In this document: piece by piece, positions 45,853-54,781 of the stretch
How positions within the stretch are numbered: position 1 is the first letter of the stretch
How the letters are laid out: each line of letters opens with the position of its first letter
From: Streptomyces sp. NBC_01237
GTDB lineage: Bacteria; Actinomycetota; Actinomycetes; Streptomycetales; Streptomycetaceae
Reading direction: 5' to 3'
DNA: 64,000 nt
Assembly: GCF_035917275.1 (NCBI RefSeq)
Contig: NZ_CP108509.1
Coordinates: 496,001-560,000, forward strand
Translations under genes and position numbers: made by a program
The notes under the pieces: model-generated
The model's database searches: none
What the model saw: only the letters and a program-made list of their open reading frames with translations
What the model was told of the DNA's origin: nothing

Positions 45853-46728
45853 TCAGTTCCAGTGCGCGGGCCGGGTCAGGGGCGACGGAAGCCTGGTCGC
45901 CGCGTCGCCCCTGGCCGCGTTGAGCTGGGCCTGGGTCAGGAAGAGGCTGCCGGTCAGGTCGGCGCCCGTGAGGTCGGCGTCGCGGAAGTCGGCGCCGATC
46001 AGGTCGGCGAGGCGCAGGTCGGCTCCGGAGAGATCGGCCGCGATGAGGTAGGCCCCGCGCAGGTCCGCACCGCGCAGATCGGCGCCCTTGAGCCGGGCCC
46101 CGATGAGGTCGGCGCCGCGGTGGTCGCGCTTCCTGCGGCGGGGCGAACTCGCCCGTACGAGTGCGCTGGTCCGCAGCAGCAGTTCGGAGATCCCGCTCCG
46201 GTGGGCCGCCACGTCCAGTTCGGCCAGGGCCTCGGGCGAACCGCCACTGTGACGTTCCGTCGCTTCGATGGCGCGCCGGATCTCGGGGTGCAGTGACGCG
46301 GCGGCGGGCAGGGTGAGCGCCTCGGTGAGATACCAGAGCAGTTCGTGGAGTTGGCGCACCACCGGGAACACCTGGAACATCTGCTGCGCGGTGTCCGGGG
46401 ACGACCGCCAGTCCTGACCGGCGTACGTCTCCTGGGAGACCTTCTGCCCGGCGCCGAAGCAGTCGTACACCGTGCAGCCGGAGAAGCCCTTCGGGCGCAG
46501 TCGGGTGTGGATGCCGCAGCGGAAGTCGTCCTGGAGGTTGGGGCAGGGCCGCCCGGCGTCCTTGTCGATCGCGAAGTCCGCCGACACGGTCAGGGTCAGG
46601 GCTACACAGCACAGCCCGAAGCAGTTACCGCAGTCCGCGCGCAGGGCGGCCCGCCCGGTGTCGGGTGCGGCGCTCGGATCGTTGTCGGTCACGGGGCGCG
46701 GTTCCTCTGTCTGGGGTGCAAGGGGCAT
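45853..46728 (-). CDS. Cys-rich (YkgJ-like) plus pentapeptide-repeat protein
   Basis: Protein of 291 residues with two parts. The N-terminal third has a cysteine cluster (CGNCFGLCC, then RPCPNLQDDFRC, RPKGFSGCTVYDCFG) resembling the CxxxCxxCC metal-chelating YkgJ/UPF0153 group. The C-terminal part is a right-handed pentapeptide helix of about 12 repeats (GADLRGADLRGAYL; GADFRDADLTGADL). A helical spacer separates them. The metal part may sense or hold iron or zinc. I start at ATG 46728; GTG 46740 is possible, and no Shine-Dalgarno is seen at either. Function unknown. Confidence 0.78.
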   Translation of the reverse strand: MPLAPQTEEPRPVTDNDPSAAPDTGRAALRADCGNCFGLCCVALTLTVSADFAIDKDAGRPCPNLQDDFRCGIHTRLRPKGFSGCTVYDCFGAGQKVSQETYAGQDWRSSPDTAQQMFQVFPVVRQLHELLWYLTEALTLPAAASLHPEIRRAIEATERHSGGSPEALAELDVAAHRSGISELLLRTSALVRASSPRRRKRDHRGADLIGARLKGADLRGADLRGAYLIAADLSGADLRLADLIGADFRDADLTGADLTGSLFLTQAQLNAARGDAATRLPSPLTRPAHWN

Positions 46729-46970
46729 CACACGGATCACGTGTCCGGAGCGGGGGAGGTCAAGTTTATCCGGGCTTCACCCGGACGCGCCGCGCCCATG
46801 ATCGCCGGACAGTGGGTCACTCACCGTAACGTCCCGTTTCGCCCTGTTCCCCAGGCAAAGAGCCGCTCTTCACGCATGAACGTTTTCTGGCTGCCCCCGG
46901 TTCCGCCGGCAGTCGCCGCCCGCTCGCGCGACGGCTGGTCGTCTCCCTGCTCCTCCCGCTGCTGACCGTC

Positions 46971-47483
46971 GTGGGCAGCACGCTGGTCGCGCCCGGCAGC
47001 GCGCTCGCGGCCCCGGCGGCAGGCCCGTCGCTCGCCCGTGTGAGCGGCCCGCCGTTCGCCTTCGCCCTGACGACGGTCCCGGACGTGCCGAGCACCGGCG
47101 GCGATCCCGTTGTCTGCGCGATCCGCGAGATGACACACGAGCAGAAGGCACGGGCCCGCGAGGTCCGCGCGCGCTACCACCGGTCGCTGGACGAGATGGA
47201 GTCGGCCGAGCGGCGGATGCGCGAGGAGGGCCGTTCGGACGAGGAGATCGCCCGGGTCCTGGCGGCCATGCGCAATGAGGCCAAGGACGTCACACGGGCC
47301 GGAATGTCGTCCGAGGCCGTCGCCGTGCTGGAGGCACGCAACCTCGCGAAGTACGGCAATCCGCTGGGTCCGACAGCTGATCAGCAGTACGCCAAGTACG
47401 GCAGTTGGGCCAAGGCCATCGACGCGGCGACCCGCAGCAGCGCGGCGGTCGATCAGGAGCTGGGGCTGGAGCCACGTCACTGA
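46971..47483 (+). CDS. Probable secreted protein with unclear start
   Basis: The mature part is helical and charged (YHRSLDEMESAERRMREEG; EAVAVLEARNLAKYGNPLGP; QQYAKYGSWAKAIDAATRSS), a type seen in small streptomycete secreted proteins of unknown role. The frame upstream of GTG 46971 is open back to 46830 and spells a good signal peptide (RRLVVSLLLPLLTVVGSTLV ending in ALA), but contains no ATG, GTG or TTG. ATG 46876 is out of frame with it. So the listed start gives a beheaded signal peptide; a frameshift or unusual start is likely. It overlaps the next gene as TGATG. Confidence 0.6.
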   Translation: MGSTLVAPGSALAAPAAGPSLARVSGPPFAFALTTVPDVPSTGGDPVVCAIREMTHEQKARAREVRARYHRSLDEMESAERRMREEGRSDEEIARVLAAMRNEAKDVTRAGMSSEAVAVLEARNLAKYGNPLGPTADQQYAKYGSWAKAIDAATRSSAAVDQELGLEPRH

Positions 47484-47957
47484 TGTCCCCGGCCGTGCCT
47501 CAGGACTGCGACAGGTACGACAGGCTCTGGTTCCTGGACCCGGAGAGCGGGCGCCTCTCCCTCGGCCCCGCCGACGCCGTCGCACGACCTGCCGGTGCGC
47601 GGCTCCGCCACGGTTTCGTTCATCTCCTGTCGCACGTCACCACGTTCGGCGCCGCCCTGTACGCCGCGTCCTCGACGCTCCGGCTGCGGTACGGCGCGGA
47701 ACGCTGGGACACCGAGGAGACTTCCGTCCGGTGCGCCTCGCGGCTGGGGGGAGGCCGTGTCCTTACTGTCACCGGGCGAGGGACCGCTGCGGGAGACGGT
47801 TCTGCCCACGCCGGTCCTGGGCCCCTTCGATCCGGAGTACGACTGGACCGACCTGCTCGCGGACGGCCTCTTCCTCTGGGCGACCGGGCAACTCTCCGAC
47901 ACCCGGCACCGGGGCGTGCTGAGCGAGCAGTGTCCGCGGGGCTTCACCCCGGCGTGA
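47483..47957 (+). pseudogene. Frameshifted hypothetical gene
   Basis: The first 88 codons from ATG 47483 (MSPAVPQDCDRYDRLWFLDP) have normal codon bias, as far as a run of six G at 47746-47751. After it, good coding continues in another frame (EAVSLLSPGEGPLRETVLPT; FDPEYDWTDLLADGLFLWAT) to the stop at 47957. Joining the two gives about 157 residues. It follows the preceding gene with a TGATG overlap, so the two form an operon. This is a one-base slip, a sequencing error, or a decayed gene; no family is recognised. Confidence 0.6.
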
Positions 47958-48055
47958 CAAAGACCGCGCCCCTCCCCCGCTCCGGGCACGTCGCGTTGTC
48001 AGTGGTGCGGCGCACACTGGACCGCAGTGCGGAACCGCCGGCGAAGGGGAGTGGA

Positions 48056-48577
48056 ATGGGCGCCGAGGAGGAGACCGGGTTCGAACCCGCCACCGGGGAC
48101 GGTCCGCCGCCCCTGGGGGTGAGCGACGGGGCCATGGACGCCGACCGGGCGGCAGCGGTGCGGGCCGCCTCGGTACGGACCGCCTTCGATGGGCTGCTCC
48201 AGATCCGCCGACTGACCAACACCGGTCAGACCGATCCGGAGACGGTGCCCGCCGAGTGGGAGCTGCACCGGACGGTACGGGCCGTCGCGCTGGCTCTGGA
48301 GGCTTCCGGGGAGACCCCGTCCGCCGTCGACGCGTCCGGGCGGCGCACTACGGCCGGGTACCGCGTACTGGAGGGCGAATCCCCGGGCACGGCACGGGTG
48401 GAGTGGGCCGGCCCACCGGGGAGCGGAGCCGTGCATGAGGAAGAGGAGTCGCTGCTCCGGTGCGCCGACGCGTTGCGACGGCTGGGCTGGACGGCGCTGC
48501 TCTACCGGGGTCCACGCCGGAGACGGTTCCTGGAGGTGGAGCCTCCCACCGGGGCCAGGCGCGCGAAGGGTGCGTGA
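48056..48577 (+). CDS. Hypothetical protein
   Basis: Protein of 173 residues from ATG 48056, with GGGAGTGGA upstream. It has an acidic N-terminus, then a helix (DRAAAVRAASVRTAFDGLLQ) and a mixed domain ending RCADALRRLGWTALLYRGPR. Codon bias is normal. No signal peptide, membrane helix or known motif is visible. It follows the frameshifted gene in the same direction. Confidence 0.6.
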   Translation: MGAEEETGFEPATGDGPPPLGVSDGAMDADRAAAVRAASVRTAFDGLLQIRRLTNTGQTDPETVPAEWELHRTVRAVALALEASGETPSAVDASGRRTTAGYRVLEGESPGTARVEWAGPPGSGAVHEEEESLLRCADALRRLGWTALLYRGPRRRRFLEVEPPTGARRAKGA

Positions 48578-48671
48578 CGGGCGGCCTGTCCTCCGGGGCG
48601 GGACGGAACGGCGTTGTCAGACCCATGGGGGATGCTTGCCGGTCCGACACCTCTGCCCAGGAGATGCTGAG

Positions 48672-48899
48672 ATGAACAAGGACGAACTGGCCGCCGCCCA
48701 GGCCTACATCCGGTTACTGGAGGCCACCCGGGCCGCGCTCTCGGACCCGGACGACGCACCGCTGTACCTGCCGTTGCTCACCTCTCCGATGGAGGAGGCG
48801 GACCGGGCCCTCAGCGGCGCGGGGCTGACGGGCAACGAGGACAAGCTGTTCGCTCTGGTACGGGCGTTGCGACCCTGCCTGTCCGGCAGCGACCGCTGA
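48672..48899 (+). CDS. Small hypothetical protein
   Basis: Predicted helical protein of 75 residues from ATG 48672 (MNKDELAAAQAYIRLLEATR; EEADRALSGAGLTGNEDKLF), with GGAGATG upstream. Coding bias is good. No family is recognised. Confidence 0.55.
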   Translation: MNKDELAAAQAYIRLLEATRAALSDPDDAPLYLPLLTSPMEEADRALSGAGLTGNEDKLFALVRALRPCLSGSDR

Positions 48900-49002
48900 C
48901 CCGCGCGCCCGGCCGACGGACCGGTGCGGCGGTGGCGCCGCACAGCACCGGAGTGCCCCTCGCGGGGACGACAAGGTGTCGGAGAGCGCCTCCACGACTT
49001 CA

Positions 49003-49183
49003 AAACTGGGCTCGGTCACCCACCCCGATCCCGCGGTCCGCCGCAAGGCCACCGACCATCTGCTCGCCGGCGGCGACATGATGGACGCCACCGGCTCCCC
49101 CGACCTCAAGCTGTGGTTCTCCGACGGCACCAACTACCCCGGCCAGGACGACATCGCGGGCCGTCAGGACCGGCTGGCCCGTC
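49003..49183 (+). pseudogene. rhaI: L-rhamnose isomerase (RhaI) fragment
   Basis: About 60 residues match the central part of bacterial RhaI: KLGSVTHPDPAVRRK, HLLAGGDMMDATGSPDLKLW and FSDGTNYPGQDDI. The intact enzyme has about 390 residues; both ends are missing and the frame dissolves into unrelated sequence after RQDRLA. It is an internal fragment left by deletion or recombination. The enzyme would convert L-rhamnose to L-rhamnulose. Confidence 0.75.
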
Positions 49184-49450
49184 ACGGCGGGGCCCGCCGG
49201 GGCGACGGCTCTCGGCAATATTCTGCGCAGGCACGTGCCCAGGGCCTGGCGGGCGGTCTCCCCGACCTGCGGCGGCCGGCCGCCCGTACGCAGGAGTTGC
49301 GGCACTACAGCCCGCTCGGCGACTGGCGGGCCCGGGACCGGGCGGCGGCGCGATGGGAACAGGGCTGAGCAACGGGAACAGCGATGGTCGGGCCCCTGGG
49401 CGGGTGGGGCGAGGTCCCAAGGCAGCCGGCCTCAGGATCCCGGGGCCGTG

Positions 49451-49504
49451 GGGCGGGGTCCGTGGGCAGGACGGCCCCAGGGTCCCGGGGCGGGGTCCGT
49501 GGGC
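49451..49504. repeat. 17-bp direct repeat in GC-rich gap
   Basis: GGGCGGGGTCCGTGGGC occurs exactly at 49451-49467 and 49488-49504, each followed after several bases by CCCCAGG. The surrounding 49369-49546 is very GC-rich and holds no gene. Confidence 0.75.
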
Positions 49505-49546
49505 GGGCGCCCCAGGGCCCCCGGACGGGGTGCGGCCCGCTCCCGC

Positions 49547-50605
49547 TCAGGCGAGCCCCAGTTCCCTCTCACCCGGTCCGAGCGGGGCGAAGAAGCGGGC
49601 GACGTCGCTGTCGGTGACCTCGGCGAGGACGGCCGGCTTCCACTGCGGGTTCCGGTCCTTGTCGATGATCTGGGCGCGTACGCCCTCCACGAAGTCGGGC
49701 TGCTCGAAAGCCCTGCTGGAGACACGGAACTCCTGGTCGAGAACGGCCTCCAGGCTGTCGAGCGTGGCCGCCCTGCGCACAGCGGCGAGGGTGACCTTGA
49801 GCGCGGTGGGCGACTTCGCCAGGAGCGTGCGGGCGGCCTCCTCGGCCGCCGGCACGCCACTGGTCCGGAGCCGTTCGCCGATCTCCTCGACCGTGTCCGC
49901 GGCGTAGCAGCCATCGATCCAGTGGCGCTGAGCGGCGAGCTCGCCGGCGGGCGCGTCGGAGGCGTACCGCAGCACTGTCCGCGTCACCTCGTCCGGAGTG
50001 GCGCTCACGGCGAGGTCCGCGGCGAGTTCCGGCAGGCACTGTGACGGTACGAAGTGGTCGGCGAGGCCGCACAGCAGCGCGTCGGCCGCGCCGACGGCCC
50101 GGCCGGTGAGCGCCAGATGCGTACCCAGCTCCCCGGGTGCCGCGGCCAGCAGATGGGTGCCGCCGACATCGGGCACGAACCCGATTCCGGTCTCGGGCAT
50201 GGCCACGCGCGAGCGTTCGGTGACGACGCGGATGCTGCCGTGGGCCGAGACACCCACGCCGCCGCCCATCACGATGCCGTCCATCAGCGCGACGTACGGC
50301 TTCCGGAATCGGGCGATCCGGGCGTTGAGGACGTACTCGTCGCGCCAGAACTCCAGGGAGGCACGGCCCCCGGCGCGTGCGTCGTCGTGGAGGGTACGGA
50401 TGTCACCGCCCGCGCACAGACCGCGTTCCCCCGCTCCGTCGATCACGACCGAGGTGACCGCGTCGTCGTGCTCGGCCCGGGCGAGGGCCGCGTCGACGAG
50501 CCGCACCATGACGTGGTTGAGGGCGTTGAGCGCTCGTGGCCGGTTCAGCGTGATGAACAGGGCGTGGCCCTCGGTGTGCAGCAGGACGGGGTCGTCATCG
50601 TTCAT
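49547..50605 (-). CDS. Enoyl-CoA hydratase/3-hydroxyisobutyryl-CoA hydrolase
   Basis: Crotonase-fold protein of 352 residues. The CoA-binding oxyanion segments are GLCAGGDIRTLHDDA and GIVMGGGVGVSAHGSIRVV, followed by MPETGIGFVPDVGGTHLLA. The length, about 350 rather than 260, and a C-terminal ECH_2 domain point to 3-hydroxyisobutyryl-CoA hydrolase of valine catabolism rather than a simple hydratase. Start is ATG 50605. Single gene. Confidence 0.87.
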   Translation of the reverse strand: MNDDDPVLLHTEGHALFITLNRPRALNALNHVMVRLVDAALARAEHDDAVTSVVIDGAGERGLCAGGDIRTLHDDARAGGRASLEFWRDEYVLNARIARFRKPYVALMDGIVMGGGVGVSAHGSIRVVTERSRVAMPETGIGFVPDVGGTHLLAAAPGELGTHLALTGRAVGAADALLCGLADHFVPSQCLPELAADLAVSATPDEVTRTVLRYASDAPAGELAAQRHWIDGCYAADTVEEIGERLRTSGVPAAEEAARTLLAKSPTALKVTLAAVRRAATLDSLEAVLDQEFRVSSRAFEQPDFVEGVRAQIIDKDRNPQWKPAVLAEVTDSDVARFFAPLGPGERELGLA

Positions 50606-50882
50606 GAGTGCGCTCCGGTCAGTGGGCCCCTGGGCGGACTGCCCGCCATACGCGGACGATCTTTCCCTGTCCATTCTGCGACGGCCGCGCCGGGGCAGGA
50701 CAGGGGGTGGGCAGGGAGCAGGACAAGGAGGCGGGCAAGGAGCGGGCAGGGGTCGACCGGGGACCCTGAGAGGGGCGGTCCCGGGGGATCTGCTGTGGCA
50801 GTCCCGCCGGACCGGCTCGACAATTGAGGTCTACGGGCCGCGCCGTCCAGCAGCCCCGGCCGGATGACCTCCGGAGGGGGGA

Positions 50883-52997
50883 ATGACCCACTACCAGCGG
50901 CGACGAGATACCGAAGCCCCGCCGATCGCCCGGACACGCAGCGGTGAGACCGGGCCGACGGAGCGGCCCGCCATGAGCCGGACCGGAAGCTTCGAATGGG
51001 ATCTGAAGGCCCGGACCCTGGATATCGACGATGCCGGGCTCGTGGTCTTCGGCGTGGACCCCGCCGCGTTCGACGCGAAGCCCGACCTCCTGATCGACCG
51101 GCTCGAACCCCCGGAACGAGCCCGGCTGAACGCCACGATCGACGAGGCCATCAGTAGTGGGAGTCCTTCCTTCAGTGCCTACTTCCGGGTTCCGCTCGAC
51201 GACGGAACCAGCCAGTGGACCCACGTCCAGGCCCGAATCCTGCGGGCGAAGGACGGCCGGGCGCACCGGCTCGTCGGTGTCGTACGGGACGCGACTGCGG
51301 AAGTCACCCATGCGGCCTTCGTCCGAGATCTGGAAGAACGCCGTGACCGCCAGACCCATACCGTTGAGCGCACAACGAGTGCGATGTCGCATGCCGTGAC
51401 CGTGGACGACGTCACGGCCGCACTCACCGGACCGGGCGGTCTGGCCAGTCTCGGCGCGGACGGGCTGGCACTCGGCCTGGTGGAGAACTCCTCCCTCGAC
51501 ATCATCGCGTTGAGCGGTGAGACGTTGGAGGTCCTCGACGGCCTCGGCTCCGGCGATCTGATCCGCAAGCTGCCACTGGCGGACACCATTCTCAGCGGGC
51601 AGCCCCTCTTCATCACCTCACTGAGCTCCCTGACCCAGCGGTATCCACTGCTGGAGCCGCATGTGGGAAAGCTCGGGTTCCGTGCCGCCGCCTACCTTCC
51701 CCTCGTGGCCCAGGCACGCCCGCTCGGCGGACTCGCCCTGTTCTACCGCGAGCGCACGGTCTTCCCTCCGGACGAGCGGATTCTGTGCCTGGGGCTCGCC
51801 GCGATCGTGGCCCAGTCGCTTCAGCGGGCGACCCTGTTCGACGAGGAACGCGAGTTCGCCACCGGCTTGCAGTCGGCCATGCTTCCGCGACGGATACAGG
51901 CCATCGAAGGCGGCGAGATCGCCGTGCGCTATCACGCGGCGTGGAGCGGGCGGCAGGTCGGCGGCGACTGGTACGACGTGATCGCCCTGCCCAAGAACCG
52001 TTTCGGTGTCGTCGTGGGCGACGTCCAGGGCCATGACACCCACGCGGCAGCCATCATGGGGCAGTTGCGCATCGCCCTGCGCGCGTACGCCGCCGAAGGG
52101 CACGCGCCGTCGACCGTGCTGGCGCGCGCCTCCCGTTTCCTCGCTGAGCTGGACACCGACCGCTTCGCGACCTGCACCTACGCCCAGGTCGATCTGGCGT
52201 CGGGGGCGGTACGGGTGGTCCGCGCCGGGCACTTCGGTCCGCTGATCCGGCATACGGACGGCCGGGTCGGCAGCCCTCAGGTCCGCGGCGGCCTGCCGCT
52301 GGGGATCTCCACGGATTTCCAGGACGAGGAGTTCCCCGAGACCCGGCTCGATCTGGTTCCCGGCGAAACGCTCGTCCTCTTCACCGATGGACTGGTGGAG
52401 GAGCCCCGAACCGACATCGATACGGGTGTGGCGGCTCTCGTCCATGAGCTGAGCGCCGGGCCGGTGGGCGCCGAGGCGTTGGCCGACCATCTCTCGGACC
52501 GGTTGTGGGAACGGTGGGGTTCGGGGGACGACGTCGCGCTGCTGGTCCTGCGCCGCAGCCCCGACGTGGGCTCGCCGCACGCGCCCCGGCTGCACCAGTA
52601 CATCCACCAGGCGGACCCGGAGGGGCTCTCGGACGCCCGAGCCGTCGTCCGCCAGGCGCTGGCGGACTGGGACATGGCCGAGCTTGCGGACGATGCCGAG
52701 CTGGTCACCGGTGAGCTGCTGGTGAATGTCCTCCTCCACACGGAGGGCGGAGCCGTACTCACTCTGGAGGTGCTGCCCGAACCGGTGCGGCGCATCCGGC
52801 TGTCGGTCCAGGACCGTTCGAGCGTCTGGCCGCGCAGGCGAACCCCGGGGGAAACCTCGACCTCGGGCCGGGGACTGCTCCTGCTCGACGCCGTCGCAAC
52901 CCGCTGGGGAATCGAGCCGCGTGGTGAGGGCAAGGCCGTCTGGTGCGAGATCGGCCCGCCTCCCCCGCCCGGCACAGCGCCCCCGGCCCCCGGGTGA
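50883..52997 (+). CDS. PAS-GAF-PP2C phosphatase with C-terminal HATPase
   Basis: Multidomain regulator of 704 residues. A PAS-like domain lies at about 35-145 (GSFEWDLKARTLDIDDAGLV), GAF at about 165-320, PP2C/SpoIIE phosphatase at about 335-560 (QVGGDWYDVIALPKNRFGVV; GDVQGHDTHAAAIMGQLRIA; LVLFTDGLVEEP; GSGDDVALLVLR) and an anti-sigma-type histidine-kinase-like ATPase at about 590-690 (DAELVTGELLVNVLLHTEGG; RGLLLLDAVATRWGIE). It could sense a small molecule, dephosphorylate an antagonist and bind a partner in one chain. It ends at two strong terminators facing the LAETG gene. Confidence 0.88.
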   Translation: MTHYQRRRDTEAPPIARTRSGETGPTERPAMSRTGSFEWDLKARTLDIDDAGLVVFGVDPAAFDAKPDLLIDRLEPPERARLNATIDEAISSGSPSFSAYFRVPLDDGTSQWTHVQARILRAKDGRAHRLVGVVRDATAEVTHAAFVRDLEERRDRQTHTVERTTSAMSHAVTVDDVTAALTGPGGLASLGADGLALGLVENSSLDIIALSGETLEVLDGLGSGDLIRKLPLADTILSGQPLFITSLSSLTQRYPLLEPHVGKLGFRAAAYLPLVAQARPLGGLALFYRERTVFPPDERILCLGLAAIVAQSLQRATLFDEEREFATGLQSAMLPRRIQAIEGGEIAVRYHAAWSGRQVGGDWYDVIALPKNRFGVVVGDVQGHDTHAAAIMGQLRIALRAYAAEGHAPSTVLARASRFLAELDTDRFATCTYAQVDLASGAVRVVRAGHFGPLIRHTDGRVGSPQVRGGLPLGISTDFQDEEFPETRLDLVPGETLVLFTDGLVEEPRTDIDTGVAALVHELSAGPVGAEALADHLSDRLWERWGSGDDVALLVLRRSPDVGSPHAPRLHQYIHQADPEGLSDARAVVRQALADWDMAELADDAELVTGELLVNVLLHTEGGAVLTLEVLPEPVRRIRLSVQDRSSVWPRRRTPGETSTSGRGLLLLDAVATRWGIEPRGEGKAVWCEIGPPPPPGTAPPAPG

Positions 52998-53056
52998 GGC
53001 AGCGCGTTCGACACCGCGATGGCTCCCGGGGAAAGGGCCCATGGGGCCGCACGGGT

Positions 53057-53099
53057 GAGGGGTGTGCCGCACCACCGGAAATGGTGCGGCACACCCCTC
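53057..53099. terminator. Strong terminator hairpin 1
   Basis: Perfect 18-bp stem, 53057-53074 with 53082-53099 (GAGGGGTGTGCCGCACCA), 7-base loop, between convergent genes. Confidence 0.9.
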
Positions 53100-53134
53100 G
53101 ACCGACGGCCCTCACACGCTCGTTCGCCCGGTCT

Positions 53135-53168
53135 CACGGGGCGCGCGGTGCGATCCGCGCGCCCCGTG
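53135..53168. terminator. Strong terminator hairpin 2
   Basis: Perfect 14-bp stem CACGGGGCGCGCGG (53135-53148) with 53155-53168, 6-base loop TGCGAT, just past the end of the LAETG gene on the minus strand. Confidence 0.9.
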
Positions 53169-53185
53169 TCCCCGACGGAACAGCG

Positions 53186-53815
53186 TCAGTTCTGGGCGGT
53201 ACGACGCTTGCGGACGGCCCAGAGGATGCCGCCGCCGGCGAGCAGAACCGCCACTGCGGCGCCACCGATGACCGGCGTGGCGGACGACGAGCCGGTCTCG
53301 GCCAGGTCCGGCGAGCTGGGGCTCGGAGAGGGCACGGCGGGCGCGGACTCCGAAGGCTTCTCGCTGGGGGTGGCGCTCGGCTCGGGAGTCGACGTGGTCG
53401 GGGTCTCCGACGGCTTCGTCTCCGTCGGAGTGGGGGTGGGCGGAGGCGTCTCGTCCTCGCACACCGGGGACGTCTCGGTCAGGTCGCGCGAGAACTTGCC
53501 GCCCTCGCCGCCGTCCTTGACGACCAGCCGAACGGTCACTTCCTTGTCATGCGCGGGCAGCGTGAGCTTCTTGTGGAACTCGCGGCCGAACGTCTCTGTC
53601 GGCAGCAGGTCCTTGCCATCCACCGTAACGGTCACCGTGTTGGCGACGTCGCTCGTGTAGTTGGTGAGGTCAACGCTCACATCAGAGCAGGTCACGACCC
53701 AGGTGGGGGTGTGAGCTGCGGCCTGACCTGCGGAGATGACCCCGCCGGACAGACCGACGACCGCAGCGGCCACGAGTGCTCCCGCGCCACGCCACGATCT
53801 CCTGGGTATGGTCAT
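53186..53815 (-). CDS. LAETG sortase-anchored surface protein
   Basis: Secreted protein of 209 residues. A Sec-type signal peptide (RRSWRGAGALVAAAVVGLSG to AAAH) is followed by a beta-rich domain with two cysteines (VVTCSDVSVDLTNYTSD; TETSPVCEDE), a Pro/Thr/Ser wall-spanning stalk, and the sorting signal LAETG, then a hydrophobic helix and RKRR. LAxTG is the class E sortase motif of Streptomyces. GGAGGAAG precedes the ATG. It is probably displayed on the cell wall of aerial or substrate hyphae. No sortase gene is nearby. Confidence 0.9.
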   Translation of the reverse strand: MTIPRRSWRGAGALVAAAVVGLSGGVISAGQAAAHTPTWVVTCSDVSVDLTNYTSDVANTVTVTVDGKDLLPTETFGREFHKKLTLPAHDKEVTVRLVVKDGGEGGKFSRDLTETSPVCEDETPPPTPTPTETKPSETPTTSTPEPSATPSEKPSESAPAVPSPSPSSPDLAETGSSSATPVIGGAAVAVLLAGGGILWAVRKRRTAQN

Positions 53816-54064
53816 GGATTCTTCCTCCAGATGCGTTTCATCGCCCGAATGGCGGTGGGGCGCACAGTACTGCCATCGCTCCCGCGCGACACACCCACCC
53901 CGCACGCCCCGCGGCCGCCCAACTGTGCCCATACCGCCGCTACTTCCAACAAGACGGACACAAGCCTCCGAGGAGTTCCAGCCGGGCGCGGCTCGATGAG
54001 AGAGTGGGCGATGAACGCATCTGTTGTCGCACGCGCGACCGATCCTGGAGTCTGGACCCGTTCT

Positions 54065-54748
54065 ATGCGATTGCTGCTGATCCGTCACGGCCAGACGCCG
54101 TCCAACCTCGGCCATTTCCTGGACACGGCATTTCCGGGACCCGGCCTCACCGAACTGGGCCTGCGCCAGGCTGCCGCGCTGCCCGCGGCGCTCGCGCAGG
54201 AGAGCATCGACGCGTTGTACGCCTCGACCCTGACGCGTACGCAGCTCACCGCCGCACCGCTCGCCGCCGAGCGCGGTCTGGAGGTGCGCATCCGCGAGGG
54301 CATCCGTGAAGTCTCGGCCGGCGAGCTGGAGATGCGCGCCGACGAAGAGGCGATCGAGCAGTATTTGACGACCTCGTTCGCCTGGGCGGCCGGTGACACG
54401 GCGCGACGTATGCCGGGAGGCGAGAGCGGGGCGGAGGCCCTGGCCCGCTTCGACTCCGTGCTGGCCGAGGCCGCTTCGGGCGGCGCCCCCGGCACCTCCC
54501 GAACGGTGGCACTGGTCAGCCACGGAGCCGCGATCCGGATGTGGACCGCGGCCCGGACACGGAACGTCACGGTGGAGTTCGCCGCCGGGCACGCCCTCGA
54601 CAACACCGGCGTAGTGGTGGTCGAGGGCAGTCCAGGAGAGGGTTGGTCAACGCTCTCCTGGGCCGGGACCGTTGTCGCCCCGGTGACCGCGAGCGGCCAG
54701 GAGGACGGCGGTCCCGCCGGCCTGACCCTTCCGGACCTCAACGGCTGA
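54065..54748 (+). CDS. Histidine phosphatase family protein
   Basis: Phosphoglycerate-mutase-like phosphatase of 227 residues. The phosphohistidine motif is MRLLLIRHGQTPSN at the start; further core residues are in ASTLTRTQLTAAPLA, PGGESGAEALARF and VALVSHGAAIRMW. ATG 54065 fits family starts, but ATG 54011 and 53997 are in frame and could be used. The substrate is unknown; members act on small phosphate esters. Expressed alone; the 250-base gap before it shows no other gene. Confidence 0.85.
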   Translation: MRLLLIRHGQTPSNLGHFLDTAFPGPGLTELGLRQAAALPAALAQESIDALYASTLTRTQLTAAPLAAERGLEVRIREGIREVSAGELEMRADEEAIEQYLTTSFAWAAGDTARRMPGGESGAEALARFDSVLAEAASGGAPGTSRTVALVSHGAAIRMWTAARTRNVTVEFAAGHALDNTGVVVVEGSPGEGWSTLSWAGTVVAPVTASGQEDGGPAGLTLPDLNG

Positions 54749-54781
54749 ACCGGTCGTCAGCGCGCGTCGTGGGCAAGGGAC

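Noticed and set aside
52943..54064. An upstream extension of the histidine phosphatase by more than 370 codons
   Set aside because: It runs antisense through the terminators and the LAETG gene; the family starts at MRLLLIRHG.
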